From Inquilinus sp. Marseille-Q2685 (GTDB lineage Bacteria > Pseudomonadota > Alphaproteobacteria > DSM-16000 > Inquilinaceae): 64,000 nucleotides of DNA. A model generated the notes under the pieces. It saw only the letters and a list, made by a program, of their open reading frames with translations. It did not search any database and was not told where the DNA came from. Numbering within the stretch: the first letter of the stretch is position 1; every line of letters starts with the position of its first letter. The position numbers were made by a program, and so were the translations under genes. The stretch is taken from the NCBI RefSeq assembly GCF_916619195.1, contig NZ_CAKAKL010000010.1:62001-126000 (forward strand), read 5' to 3'. Below, piece after piece: positions 25,487 through 33,997 of the stretch.

Positions 25487-26071
25487 ATGAAGCAGGGGCG
25501 GTGGGGCAGATCGACGGACGATGCGAAGGTCGTCTTTCTGCGAGGGAGATGGTCGTCATCCGCCGACGGGGCGCATCGGGAGCCGATGTCGCAAGGCCAG
25601 GCGGCGCCCGGCGCCGGCAGGCTCCCGCTGATCGTCTATCGCGGGGACGGCACGCCGAAATCCGAATGGTGGTTCGTTCCCGGCGGACCCGGCCGGATCC
25701 GCGGCCCCGCCTATGTTCAGCGTCGCCCCGACGGCAGCCGCATCGAGCATTGGTATCGGGAGAGCCGGCTGCATCGCACCGACGGCCCGGCTGTGATCGA
25801 GTGGACGGGAGACGGCCGCATCCGGAGAGCGGAATGGTGGATCGACGGAGAGAACGTCACCTCCACGGCAGAGGCGTTCCTGTCCGATACGCGCGCGCGA
25901 TGGCCGCTCGATCCCGGCCATGAGAGCGTCTTTCTGTGTCGGCAGGTGATCCGCGGGGAGGGAGGCGCGACGATCGCCGACCGCCTCAGCTGGCATTCCC
26001 TCGTCGTCGGCCTGTGTCTCGTCGGGCCGTTCTGGATGCTGGTCACCCTGTCGATCGTCTTCCTGGATTAG
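25487..26071 (+). CDS. Hypothetical protein with GPA/W repeats and a C-terminal membrane helix
   Basis: A 194-aa protein not assigned to a family with certainty. The middle holds two related ~35-residue units: RGPAYVQRRPDGSRIEHWYR and LHRTDGPAVIEWTGDGRIR followed by EWWIDGE, recalling YwqK/MORN-like proteins with DGPA motifs. The C-terminus is one hydrophobic helix (about residues 165-190, VVGLCLVGPFWMLVTLSIVF). The longest frame starts with GTG at 25469; 25487 is the first ATG and 25586 is another possibility with GGGAG close upstream. Convergent with the following binding-protein gene. Its role is unknown. Confidence 0.6.
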   Translation: MKQGRWGRSTDDAKVVFLRGRWSSSADGAHREPMSQGQAAPGAGRLPLIVYRGDGTPKSEWWFVPGGPGRIRGPAYVQRRPDGSRIEHWYRESRLHRTDGPAVIEWTGDGRIRRAEWWIDGENVTSTAEAFLSDTRARWPLDPGHESVFLCRQVIRGEGGATIADRLSWHSLVVGLCLVGPFWMLVTLSIVFLD

Positions 26072-26132
26072 CAGCGGGCCATCGGCGCAGCCTCGGCGTC
26101 CGAACCGGGGCGGCATCGTGTGACCCAGGCGG

Positions 26133-27716
26133 TCACTCGGTCTTGACCACCGCCGCGTAGCTGGCCTTCGGCTGCAGGACCAGGCCATCGACGGCGGTGC
26201 GGTGCGCGGCGACCAGGGTCTGCTGGAACAGCAGGACAAACGGCCCCTCGGCCTGAACCTCGCGCTGCAGCCGGCCGTAGAGGGCGGCGCGCTTGGCCGC
26301 GTCGGGCTCGCGCAGCGCCTCGGTCACCGTCTGGTTCCATCCGGCATCGAACCATCGGTTGCGCCAGGCCAGGGTCTTCGGCGCGTCGGCGTCGTCGACG
26401 TCCCTGTCGAAGGCGAAGGCGTCGGCATTGCTGTGCGGGTCGCGATAATCCGGGCCCCAGGTGCCGATAGTGATATCGTGCTGCCGGGCCCGGTACTTGG
26501 TGAGGGTCTGCTTGCCGTCGCCGGGCAGGATCTCCAGCCTGATCCCGGCCTTGGCGAAGCTGGCCTGCAGCGCCTGGGCGATGTCGGCGAAGGGCGCGAC
26601 GTTGCGCACGTCGATGGTGACGGCGAAGCCGTCGGCCAGGCCGGCGCGGGCCAGCAGGGCCTTGGCCCGGTCGACGTCCAGCCGGTACGGCGCGTCGTCG
26701 ACGGCGCCGAGATAGCCTGTCGGCAAAAAGCTCTGGCGCGTGGTCCAGGTGCCGCTCAGCAGGCTGTCCTCGATGCCGCGGTAGTCGACCAGCCATTTCA
26801 GCGCCTCGCGCACCTCGGGCTTCGCCAGGTTCGGATTGCCCTGGTTCAGGCCGAGATAGAGGAGCAGGTCGCCGGGCTCGGTCTGCAACGCCACGCCGGG
26901 CGCGTCCTTCAGGGCCAGGATCTGGTCGCGGGTCAGGTCGCGGGCGTAGTCGACGTCGCCCTTCTCCAGCAGCAGCCGCTGGCTGGCCGGCTCGGGCACG
27001 TGCAGGAACACCAGATGCGGAGTCTTCGGCCCGGTGTGCCGCCAGTGCGGGTTGCCCTCCAGCACCACCCGCTCGTTCGGCACCCAGCGCTGCACCGCAT
27101 AGGGGCCGCTGCCGGCGCTGTGGGCCTTCAGCCAGCCGTTGCCCAGGTCGCCATCGGCCTCGTTCGCCTGCACCAGCTTGGCGTCGACCACCGAGGCGAC
27201 GGTGGCGGTGAGGGTGTTGAGGAAGAAGGTCGGCGCCACCGCCCGGTCGATCCGGATCTCGAGCGTGCGGTCGTCGACGGCCCGGATCCGGTCCGCGGCA
27301 TTGTCGGCGGTGAAGCCGAACTGGGTCAGGATGAATGCGGGCGACTTGTTCAGCCGCACAGCGCGCTGCAGCGACCAGGCGGCGTCCTGCGCCGTCACCG
27401 GGTTGCCGCTGGCGAAGGCGAAGCCGGGCTTCAGCGCGAAGCGCCAGGTCAGCCCGTCATCGGCGACCGACCAGGAGTCGGCGAGGTCGCCGACGATGGT
27501 CGGGTCGGTGGCGCTGCGATAGCCAACCAGCTGGTCGTACAGGTTCTGCGTCACCTCGCCGACGCCCGGCTCGAACGCCTCGGCCGGGTCCAGGGAGATG
27601 AACTGGTCGATCTGCTTGGCCACCACGATGGTGTCGCGCGGCGTGCCGGCGAAGGCGGTGCCGAAGACCGGCAGGAGCAAGAGGGCGCCGAGCAGCGGCG
27701 CCGTGATGCGTCTCAT
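26133..27716 (-). CDS. Periplasmic peptide/opine-type solute-binding protein (SBP family 5)
   Basis: A 527-aa ABC binding protein with a signal peptide (ending GTAFA) and the SBP_bac_5 layout: LDPAEAFEPGVGEVTQNLYDQLV, then LADSWSVADDGLTWRFALKPG, then SLQRAV and GSGPYAVQRW. It does not resemble DppA closely and has no permease or ATPase beside it. AGGAG precedes the ATG. It faces away from two FMN monooxygenase genes across an AT-rich gap (27717-27873), so it probably feeds them substrate. The ligand is not known. It may use permeases of one of the other peptide-type importers in the window. Confidence 0.88.
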   Translation of the reverse strand: MRRITAPLLGALLLLPVFGTAFAGTPRDTIVVAKQIDQFISLDPAEAFEPGVGEVTQNLYDQLVGYRSATDPTIVGDLADSWSVADDGLTWRFALKPGFAFASGNPVTAQDAAWSLQRAVRLNKSPAFILTQFGFTADNAADRIRAVDDRTLEIRIDRAVAPTFFLNTLTATVASVVDAKLVQANEADGDLGNGWLKAHSAGSGPYAVQRWVPNERVVLEGNPHWRHTGPKTPHLVFLHVPEPASQRLLLEKGDVDYARDLTRDQILALKDAPGVALQTEPGDLLLYLGLNQGNPNLAKPEVREALKWLVDYRGIEDSLLSGTWTTRQSFLPTGYLGAVDDAPYRLDVDRAKALLARAGLADGFAVTIDVRNVAPFADIAQALQASFAKAGIRLEILPGDGKQTLTKYRARQHDITIGTWGPDYRDPHSNADAFAFDRDVDDADAPKTLAWRNRWFDAGWNQTVTEALREPDAAKRAALYGRLQREVQAEGPFVLLFQQTLVAAHRTAVDGLVLQPKASYAAVVKTE

Positions 27717-27873
27717 GGGACTCTCCTGAAGCGGATGAGATTATCTAATTAAATTTGTAAATTTTATATTCTATTGACAGTAGAATGTGTATTTACTGAG
27801 ATAACAACACGAATCTTCGTGTTCATGGCGACCGCCATGGACCTGCACGCACGTCATCCCGGGGATGATCGGC
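27717..27873. promoter_or_regulatory. AT-rich divergent promoter region
   Basis: Sits between the binding-protein gene (minus) and the monooxygenase gene (plus). Bases 27735-27810 are strongly AT-rich against the GC-rich surroundings. An inverted repeat ATTCTA-N7-TAGAAT (27768-27786) encloses a TTGACA hexamer (27774-27779), a layout fitting a repressor or LysR-type activator site over a -35 box. No good -10 match was found. Confidence 0.5.
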
Positions 27874-28881
27874 ATGAGTTATCTGTTGAGCCTGCTCGAC
27901 AAGAGCCCGGTCGCCGAGGGCGAGGGCGCCGCCGAGGCGCTGGCGCGAACCGTCGCCCTGGCGCAGCGCGCCGAGCGCCTGGGCTTCCACCGCTTCTGGG
28001 TGGCCGAGCACCACGATACGCCGCGGCTCGCCAGCCCTTCGCCCGAGGTGCTGATCGCCTATCTGCTGGCCCGGACCACGCGCATCCGGGTCGGGTCAGG
28101 CGGCGTCATGCTGCAGCACTACAGCCCGTACAAGGTGGCCGAGACCTTCAACCTGCTGGCCGCCCTGGCGCCGGGGCGGGTCGATCTCGGCGTCGGCAAG
28201 GCGCCGGGCGGGCTGCCGCTGTCGACCCGGGCGCTGCAGGCCGGGATCGACCCGGCGCGCAAGCCCTCCTTCGCCGAGCAGCTGGCGCAGCTCGACGCCT
28301 TTCTTGACGATACGCTGGCCGACGAGGATCCCCTGGCCGGGGTCAAGGCCACGCCGCGGCCCGACGTGAAGGCCGAACGCTTCCTGTTGGGCGCCAGCGT
28401 CGAGAGCGCGCAGCTGGCGGCGGCGGAGGGCTGGTCCTATGTCCATGCCGGCCACCTGAACGGCGACGCGGCGTTGCTGGAGCGCGTCTTCGCCGCCTAC
28501 CGCTCGGTCAGCGCGGGCTGGGCGCCGCTGCTGGCCGTCGGTGTGATCGCGGCCGAGACCGAGGCGCGGGCCGAAAGGCTGGCGGCCAATCTGCGCATGT
28601 TCAAGGTGCATGTCGACACCGGCCAGAGCGTCACGGTCGGCAGCGTCGCCCAGGCCGAGGAATTCGTCCGCCAGGCCGGCGCCAAAGAGTACCGGATCGA
28701 GGAGAAGGCGCCGAGCGTGATCCACGGCACCGCGGAACGCGTGCGGGCCGAGCTGGAGCGGCTGCACCGGCAGCACGGCGTGCGCGAATTCATCGTCGAC
28801 ACCCCGATTGCCGACGGCGAGGAGCGCCTTGCCTCGATCGACCTGCTGGCCCGGGTGCATTTCACCGCCGCCGCGGCCTGA
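27874..28881 (+). CDS. LLM-class flavin-dependent monooxygenase, CmoO/YtmO-like candidate
   Basis: A 335-aa luciferase-like enzyme with the TIM-barrel hallmarks: RAERLGFHRFWVAEHHDTPRL near the N-terminus, SPEVLIAYLLARTTRIRVG, GGVMLQHYSPYKVAETF, and GRVDLGVGKAPGG. Such enzymes use reduced FMN and oxygen. The start at 27874 is preferred over 27865 for its GGGGAT spacing. It is followed at 28 bp by an NtaA/SnaA/DszA-type monooxygenase, a pairing also seen in the Bacillus subtilis ytmI operon (CmoO with CmoJ) for S-alkylcysteine breakdown. The substrate is inferred from context only. No flavin reductase is visible nearby. Confidence 0.85.
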   Translation: MSYLLSLLDKSPVAEGEGAAEALARTVALAQRAERLGFHRFWVAEHHDTPRLASPSPEVLIAYLLARTTRIRVGSGGVMLQHYSPYKVAETFNLLAALAPGRVDLGVGKAPGGLPLSTRALQAGIDPARKPSFAEQLAQLDAFLDDTLADEDPLAGVKATPRPDVKAERFLLGASVESAQLAAAEGWSYVHAGHLNGDAALLERVFAAYRSVSAGWAPLLAVGVIAAETEARAERLAANLRMFKVHVDTGQSVTVGSVAQAEEFVRQAGAKEYRIEEKAPSVIHGTAERVRAELERLHRQHGVREFIVDTPIADGEERLASIDLLARVHFTAAAA

Positions 28882-28908
28882 TTCCTCCCGCCTTCAAGGA
28901 CATCATCC

Positions 28909-30258
28909 ATGAGCAAGCGTCAGATCACCTTCGGCGTCATGCTGCAGGGCCCCGGCGGCCACATGAACGCCTGGAAGCACCCCAGCGTGCCGCCCGACGC
29001 CAGCGTCAATTTCGGCTTCTACCTGGACAATGCGCGCAAGGCCGAGGCCGCCGGCATCGCCTTCGCCTTCATCGCCGACGGCCTCTACATCAACGAGAAG
29101 TCGATCCCGCATTTCCTGAACCGCTTCGAGCCGATCTCGGTCCTGTCGGCGCTGGCCGCGGTGACCTCGAAGATCGGCCTGGTCGGCACGCTGTCGACCT
29201 CCTACAGCGACCCGTTCACCGTGGCCCGGCAATTCGCCACGATCGACCTGATCAGCGGCGGCCGGGCCGGGTGGAACGCCGTGACCTCGCCGCTAGAAGG
29301 CTCCGGCCGGAACTACAGCCGGCCGCATCCCGAACACGCGCTGCGCTACGAGATCGCCCAGGAATATCTCGAGGTGGTCAAGGGCCTGTGGGACAGCTGG
29401 GACGACGACGCCTTCATCCGCGACCGCGCCACCGGCCGCTTCGTCGATTTCGCCAAGATGCGCCGGCTGAACCACCAGGGCCGGTTCTTCTCGGTCGAGG
29501 GGCCGCTGAACATCGGACGGTCCGCCCAGGGCCAGCCGGTGTTGTTCCAGGCCGGCGCCTCCGACGACGGCATCGCCCTCGCCGGCCACCACGCCGACGC
29601 CGTGTTCACCAATGGCGGCCCGATCGAGGAGGCGAAGGTCTTCTACAAGCGGGTCAAGGACAGCGCCGTGGCCCATGGCCGCCGGCCCGAGGACGTGAAG
29701 ATCTTCCCCGGCATCGGGCCGATCGTCGGCGCCACGGCGGAAGAGGCGGAGGAGAAGTACCGCGCCATCCGCGACCTGCTGTCGGTCGACGAGGCGCTCT
29801 TGTATCTCGGCCGCTTCTTCGACCATCACGACTTCAGCCAGTACCCGCTGGACGGGCCGTTCCCGGATCTCGGCGACATCGGCAAGAACAGCTTCCGCGC
29901 CACCACCGACGGGATCAAGCGCACCGCCAGGGAGCGCAACCTGACCCTGCGCGAGGTGGCGCTGGAGACGGCGACGCGGCGGACGCTGATCGGCACGCCG
30001 CAGCAGGTGGCGGACGAGCTGGTCCGCTGGGTGGAAGAAGGAGCGGCCGACGGCTTCATCCTCGGCTTCCCGGTGCTGGGCCAGGGGCTGGACGACTTCA
30101 TCCGTCATGTCCTGCCGGTGCTGCAGGAGCGCGGCTATCACGACCCGGTGCTGCGCGGCACCACCCTGCGCGACCATCTTGGCCTGCCTTATCGCGAGAG
30201 CCGGTACGCCGGAGAGCCGGCGCGGGAGCCGGCCCTGGCTGCGCAGGGGAGACGCTGA
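28909..30258 (+). CDS. NtaA/SnaA/DszA-family FMN-dependent monooxygenase
   Basis: A 449-aa enzyme of the long luciferase-like branch that includes nitrilotriacetate (NtaA), pristinamycin (SnaA) and dibenzothiophene sulfone (DszA) monooxygenases and B. subtilis CmoJ/YtnJ. Family marks: [18 protein letters not shown] at the N-terminus, [33 protein letters not shown], and [25 protein letters not shown] precedes the ATG. Probably oxygenates a carbon next to sulfur or nitrogen using FMNH2 supplied by a reductase elsewhere. Likely co-transcribed with the monooxygenase just before it. A REP-like element follows the stop. Confidence 0.9.
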   Translation: MSKRQITFGVMLQGPGGHMNAWKHPSVPPDASVNFGFYLDNARKAEAAGIAFAFIADGLYINEKSIPHFLNRFEPISVLSALAAVTSKIGLVGTLSTSYSDPFTVARQFATIDLISGGRAGWNAVTSPLEGSGRNYSRPHPEHALRYEIAQEYLEVVKGLWDSWDDDAFIRDRATGRFVDFAKMRRLNHQGRFFSVEGPLNIGRSAQGQPVLFQAGASDDGIALAGHHADAVFTNGGPIEEAKVFYKRVKDSAVAHGRRPEDVKIFPGIGPIVGATAEEAEEKYRAIRDLLSVDEALLYLGRFFDHHDFSQYPLDGPFPDLGDIGKNSFRATTDGIKRTARERNLTLREVALETATRRTLIGTPQQVADELVRWVEEGAADGFILGFPVLGQGLDDFIRHVLPVLQERGYHDPVLRGTTLRDHLGLPYRESRYAGEPAREPALAAQGRR

Positions 30259-30275
30259 GGGGGCGCCGCCTGTAC

Positions 30276-30351
30276 CGTCATTGCGCAATCCAGGGGGCGG
30301 TGCGCACCGGCCCCTGGATTGCTTCGTCGGCTTCGCCTCCTCGCAATGACG
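30276..30351. repeat. REP-like palindromic element in a convergent gap
   Basis: A 76-bp element with outer arms CGTCATTGCG (30276-30285) and CGCAATGACG (30342-30351) and inner arms GCAATCCAGGGG (from 30285) and CCCCTGGATTGC (30311-30322). It fills the gap between two convergent genes. It matches the style of dispersed alphaproteobacterial intergenic repeats that contain TCATTGCGA...GCAATCCAG. Confidence 0.8.
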
Positions 30352-30363
30352 ATGGGGTGTGGG

Positions 30364-30885
30364 TCAGGCGGTCTTCCGAACCGCCGGCGCCAGATGGCTG
30401 ATGTCCTTCTCGAAGGGCAGCTTGCCGTGGATCTCCGGGTCCACCGTGGTGTCGAACAAAGCGGTGTAGCCGGAGCGGAGATAGAGAGTCGCGGCCTCCG
30501 GCTGGCGGAAGCCGGTGGTCAGATAGATCCGGCTGTAGCCCTGCCGCGCCGCCTGCGCCTCCAGCTCCTGCAGCACCCGGCGCGCCAGGCCTTGCCGGCG
30601 CAGGTCGACATGGGTCCAGACCCGCTTCATCTCGGCGGTCTGCTCGTCCAGGCGCTTGAAGGCCCCGCCGGCGATGGCGGCGCCGTCGCGCAGCAGCAGC
30701 AGGAAGGCGCCGTCCGGCGGCGCGAACAGCTCGGCCGGGTAGCGGTTCATTTCCTTGACCCCGTCCCCCGCGCCCCAATAGTCGCCGTAGCGCGTCTCGT
30801 ATTCCCAGGTCAGGGCCTGGATCAAGGGCTGCGCCAGCGGATCCAGCGGCGTGGTGTAGAGAAATCTGTCGGTCATCGCGGTCAT
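30364..30885 (-). CDS. GNAT-family N-acetyltransferase, SnaA-like candidate
   Basis: A 173-aa acetyltransferase. The acetyl-CoA-binding loop is DLRRQGLARRVLQELE (about residues 105-120), followed by the GNAT beta-5 pattern YSRIYLTTGFRQPEAATLYLRSGY. The start is uncertain by three codons (30885 or 30876). It is the last gene of a minus-strand set: permease-ATPase fusion, amino-acid binding protein, acetyltransferase. A GNAT tied to a cystine-type importer and to luciferase-like monooxygenases parallels B. subtilis ytmI, where SnaA acetylates S-alkylcysteines before oxidation. The specific substrate here is inference. Confidence 0.85.
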   Translation of the reverse strand: MTAMTDRFLYTTPLDPLAQPLIQALTWEYETRYGDYWGAGDGVKEMNRYPAELFAPPDGAFLLLLRDGAAIAGGAFKRLDEQTAEMKRVWTHVDLRRQGLARRVLQELEAQAARQGYSRIYLTTGFRQPEAATLYLRSGYTALFDTTVDPEIHGKLPFEKDISHLAPAVRKTA

Positions 30886-30938
30886 GCCTGTTCGGGGCGG
30901 GAAGCGCGGCCGCGATGGGCGCGGCCGCGCGTCGTGGC

Positions 30939-31877
30939 TCAGACTTTGGGAAGGCCCGGCGGGTTGGTGCGGGACTGCTCGATCGCTTCGGCGCCCAGAT
31001 TCCAGCGCTCCAGCGCCTCGCGGTACTTGCCGTTCTGGATCAGCGTGTTGATCGCCAGGGTCAGGGCGTCGGCCAGGCCGCTGCCCTTGCGCGTGGTGAT
31101 CGCGATCTCGGCCGTCAGCGGCCAGCCGCCATTGATGATGCCGACCGGGCGGGTCTTGCCGCTGACCGCCGCGGCATAGGCCAGGCGCGAGTTCGGGTTG
31201 ATCTCGACATCGGCGCGGCCGGAGGTCAGCGCCAGCTGGGACGCGCCGTTGTCGTCGAAGTAGAGAAACTCGGCCGGCTTCAGTCCGGCGGCGACGTTCT
31301 GCCGATCCCACTCGACCACGATCTTCTCCTGGTTGGTGCCGGCGCCGACGATCACCTTGAGGCCGGCGATGTCCTTGGGCTCCTTGATCGACTGGATCGA
31401 GCTGTTCAGCGCGACATAGGCGCCGAGGACGTCCTGGCGGTAGGAGGAGAAGTCGAAGCGCTCCTTCCGCTCCTCGGTCACGGTGACGTTGCTGATCACG
31501 GCGTCGAAGCGGCCCGACACCAGGCCCAGCGGCCAGTCGGCCCAGGCCACCGGCACGAACTCCACCTTCCGGCCCAGCGACTCCGCCACCAGCGACGCGA
31601 GATCCGCATCGGTGCCGACCACCGTCTTGGCATCCGAGGCGTAGGTGTTCAGCGGCGGGTCGCCGACGCTGACGCCGACGGTGAACACCCCGTCCTTGAC
31701 GAACTTGAAGTCGGGGGAGACGGCGGCGACGACCGCATCGACCTTTTCCGTGTGGATACGGCCGGCCTGCTCGGGGCTGAGGTCGAAGGCCTTGCCGCTT
31801 TGCGCCTGGGCGCCGGCGGCCGAGAGGAGGGCGGCGACGCCGATGGCCGCGGCTGCCGCGTTCCGGCGGATGGACAT
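30939..31877 (-). CDS. Amino-acid ABC transporter binding protein (cystine/polar type), paralog 1
   Basis: A 312-aa SBP_bac_3 protein with a signal peptide (ending GAQAQ). Family marks are GVSVGDPPLNTYASDAKTVV, GTDADLASLVAESLGRKVEF, WADWPLGLVSGRFDAVISNV and VTEERKERFDFSSYR. AGGAG precedes the ATG at 31877. The gene lies 95 bp after the permease-ATPase fusion gene on the same strand and should feed that transporter. A second protein of the same length and clear similarity is encoded divergently at 33998-34936. Likely ligand: an amino acid or sulfur amino-acid derivative. Confidence 0.9.
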   Translation of the reverse strand: MSIRRNAAAAAIGVAALLSAAGAQAQSGKAFDLSPEQAGRIHTEKVDAVVAAVSPDFKFVKDGVFTVGVSVGDPPLNTYASDAKTVVGTDADLASLVAESLGRKVEFVPVAWADWPLGLVSGRFDAVISNVTVTEERKERFDFSSYRQDVLGAYVALNSSIQSIKEPKDIAGLKVIVGAGTNQEKIVVEWDRQNVAAGLKPAEFLYFDDNGASQLALTSGRADVEINPNSRLAYAAAVSGKTRPVGIINGGWPLTAEIAITTRKGSGLADALTLAINTLIQNGKYREALERWNLGAEAIEQSRTNPPGLPKV

Positions 31878-31972
31878 GCTCTGGCTCCTGATCTCTGGAG
31901 GGGTGGGGCCGGCCGCGGGACGGCCGGCGGGCAGCGGCGGCGTGGGGGATCCGGCCGTGGGCCGGGAAGGGG

Positions 31973-33817
31973 CTACAGCACCTTGGCCAGGAACTCGGCG
32001 GTCCTGGGATGGCTCGGCGCGGTGAAGACCTGGGACGGCGGGCCCTGCTCCAGGATCCGGCCGCCATCCATGAACACCACGGTGTCGGCGACCTCGCGGG
32101 CGAAGCCGATCTCGTGGGTGACGATCACCAGCGTGGTGCCGGACCGGGCCAGGGTGCGGATCACGTCCAGAACCTCGCCGACCAGCTCGGGGTCGAGGGC
32201 GGAGGTCGGCTCGTCGAACAGCAGCACCTTGGGCTTCAGCGCCAGGGCACGGGCGATGGCCACGCGCTGCTGCTGACCGCCGGACAGCTGGCGCGGATAG
32301 GCCTGGGCCTTGTCGCTCAGCCCGACGCGGGCCAGCAGGGCCAGGGCCTCCTCCGTCGCCTCCACCTTCGACCGCCGGCGCAGCGCGACCGGCGCCTCGA
32401 TCACGTTCTCCAGCACCGTCAGATGCGGGAACAGGTTGAAGGTCTGGAACACCATGCCGACATCGACCCGGCGCTTCAGGATCTCGGCTTCCTTCAGCTC
32501 GTACAGGATGTCGCCGCGCTCGCGGTAGCCCAGCAGCGCGCCGTCGACGGTGATGAAGCCGGTGTCGACCTTCTCCAGATGGTTGATGCTGCGCAGCAGC
32601 GTCGACTTGCCGGAGCCGGAGGGGCCGAGGATCACGGTGACGTCGCCGGACGGGATGGTCAGGCTGACCTCGTCCAGCACCTTCAGCGCCCCGAAGCTTT
32701 TCGACACGCCCTGGATCCGCACCTCGCCCCGGCCGGCGGACAGCGGCTGCCAGGCGGGCTGGGGCACCGCCGGCTTCGGCGCGGCGGCGATCCGAGCCTG
32801 CGGGAGTCCGGCCGCCACCGACTCGGTCCTGCGGCCGGCATGCCAGGCGCGCAGCCGCTGGATCGGCGTCGGCGGCAGGGTGCGCAGCGCGCCGCGGGCG
32901 AAGTGCCGCTCGATGTAGAACTGGATGACCGACAGCACGATCATGATGATCAGGTACCAGACGGTCGCGACCATCAGCAGCGGGATCACCGCCAGGTTGC
33001 GGCGGTAGATCACCTGCACCGTGTAGAACAGCTCCGGCAGCGCCAGCACGTAGACCATGGACGTGCCCTTGGCCAGGCCGATCAGCTCGTTGAATGCGGT
33101 CGGCAGGATCGCCCGCATCGCCTGCGGCAGGATGATGCGGAAGGCCTGGCGCCGGCGCGGCAGGCCCAGCGCGGCCGCGGCCTCCAGCTGGCCCTGATCG
33201 ACCGACAGGATGCCGCCGCGGATGATCTCGGCCGAGAAGGCGGCCTGGTTCAGGCTCAGGCCCAGCAGCGCCGCGGCGTAGGGGCCCAGCAGCGAGACCG
33301 TCGGGACCTCGCCGAAGACGATGTCGGTGAAGGGGATGCCCAGCCGCACCGACTCGTACAGGTAGCCCAGGTTGAACAGGATCAGCAGCAGCACGATCAG
33401 CGGGATCGACCGCAACAGCCAGATGTAGCCCCAGGCCAGGCCGGACAGCAGCGGCGACTTCGACACCCGCGCCAGGGCCAAGCCGGTGCCCAGGAGGAAG
33501 CCGAGGGCGGAGCCGGCGGCGGTCAGCAGCAGGGTGCGGCCCAGCCCGTCCATCACCGGCTCTGCGAAGAACCATTCGGCGAAGACGCCCCATTCCCAGC
33601 GCGGATTGGTCAGGATCGAGTGCAGCGCCGCGACGATCACGGCCGCCGCGAACAGCGTGCCGGCGGTGCGCCCGGGATGGCGGGCGCCGACGACCCGATG
33701 GCGGGAATAGTCGCGCGCCTCAGGCGGCTCGCGGCGGCGGATGGCCTCGGGCACGGCCTCCGACAGGCGGGGCAGAAGGCGCGGGCGGTCCTGCAGGTCG
33801 ATGTCTGGGCTGGTCAT
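31973..33817 (-). CDS. Amino-acid ABC transporter, natural permease-ATPase fusion
   Basis: A 614-aa protein combining two subunits that are normally separate. Residues ~55-320 form a polar-amino-acid permease: membrane helices, the conserved LLRSIPLIVLLL region and an EAA loop (AAALGLPRRRQAFRIILPQA). After a Pro/Ala-rich linker, residues ~375-614 form a HisP/GlnQ-type ATPase with Walker A GPSGSGKST, signature LSGGQQQRVAIARA and Walker B VLLFDEPTSALD. The fused chain would dimerise to give a full transporter without a second permease. The ATG at 33817 was chosen because the extra N-terminus from 33886 is non-conserved. First gene of the minus-strand set under the AT-rich divergent promoter. 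Confidence 0.93.
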   Translation of the reverse strand: MTSPDIDLQDRPRLLPRLSEAVPEAIRRREPPEARDYSRHRVVGARHPGRTAGTLFAAAVIVAALHSILTNPRWEWGVFAEWFFAEPVMDGLGRTLLLTAAGSALGFLLGTGLALARVSKSPLLSGLAWGYIWLLRSIPLIVLLLILFNLGYLYESVRLGIPFTDIVFGEVPTVSLLGPYAAALLGLSLNQAAFSAEIIRGGILSVDQGQLEAAAALGLPRRRQAFRIILPQAMRAILPTAFNELIGLAKGTSMVYVLALPELFYTVQVIYRRNLAVIPLLMVATVWYLIIMIVLSVIQFYIERHFARGALRTLPPTPIQRLRAWHAGRRTESVAAGLPQARIAAAPKPAVPQPAWQPLSAGRGEVRIQGVSKSFGALKVLDEVSLTIPSGDVTVILGPSGSGKSTLLRSINHLEKVDTGFITVDGALLGYRERGDILYELKEAEILKRRVDVGMVFQTFNLFPHLTVLENVIEAPVALRRRSKVEATEEALALLARVGLSDKAQAYPRQLSGGQQQRVAIARALALKPKVLLFDEPTSALDPELVGEVLDVIRTLARSGTTLVIVTHEIGFAREVADTVVFMDGGRILEQGPPSQVFTAPSHPRTAEFLAKVL

Positions 33818-33997
33818 GCGGTCTCGCAATCCCTGTCGCTGCGTGGGTGCCGCCGGACCTCTTCCGGTCCGCCGATCTAAAAACAATCCAAAACTGCAAA
33901 ATATGCAGTTTCAACATATCTATTGCGCATATGTATCTTCATACTGTCAACTGAGTCTGTATATAGACCGGCGCGCCACGGTCTCCGGAGGGAAGGA
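33818..33997. promoter_or_regulatory. AT-rich divergent promoter region with two inverted repeats
   Basis: Lies between the permease-ATPase gene (minus) and the second amino-acid binding-protein gene (plus). It carries a perfect AAACTGCA-N5-TGCAGTTT repeat (33891-33911) and directly beside it ACATAT-N9-ATATGT (33914-33934). Two adjacent dyads in a divergent AT-rich gap suit a regulator acting on both sides, such as a LysR-type activator. The regulator is not encoded next to it. Confidence 0.6.

Noticed and set aside
32009-33880. 623-codon plus-strand frame opposite the permease-ATPase fusion
   Set aside because: Gln/Arg/Gly/Asp-rich low complexity and antisense to a protein with all ABC motifs.
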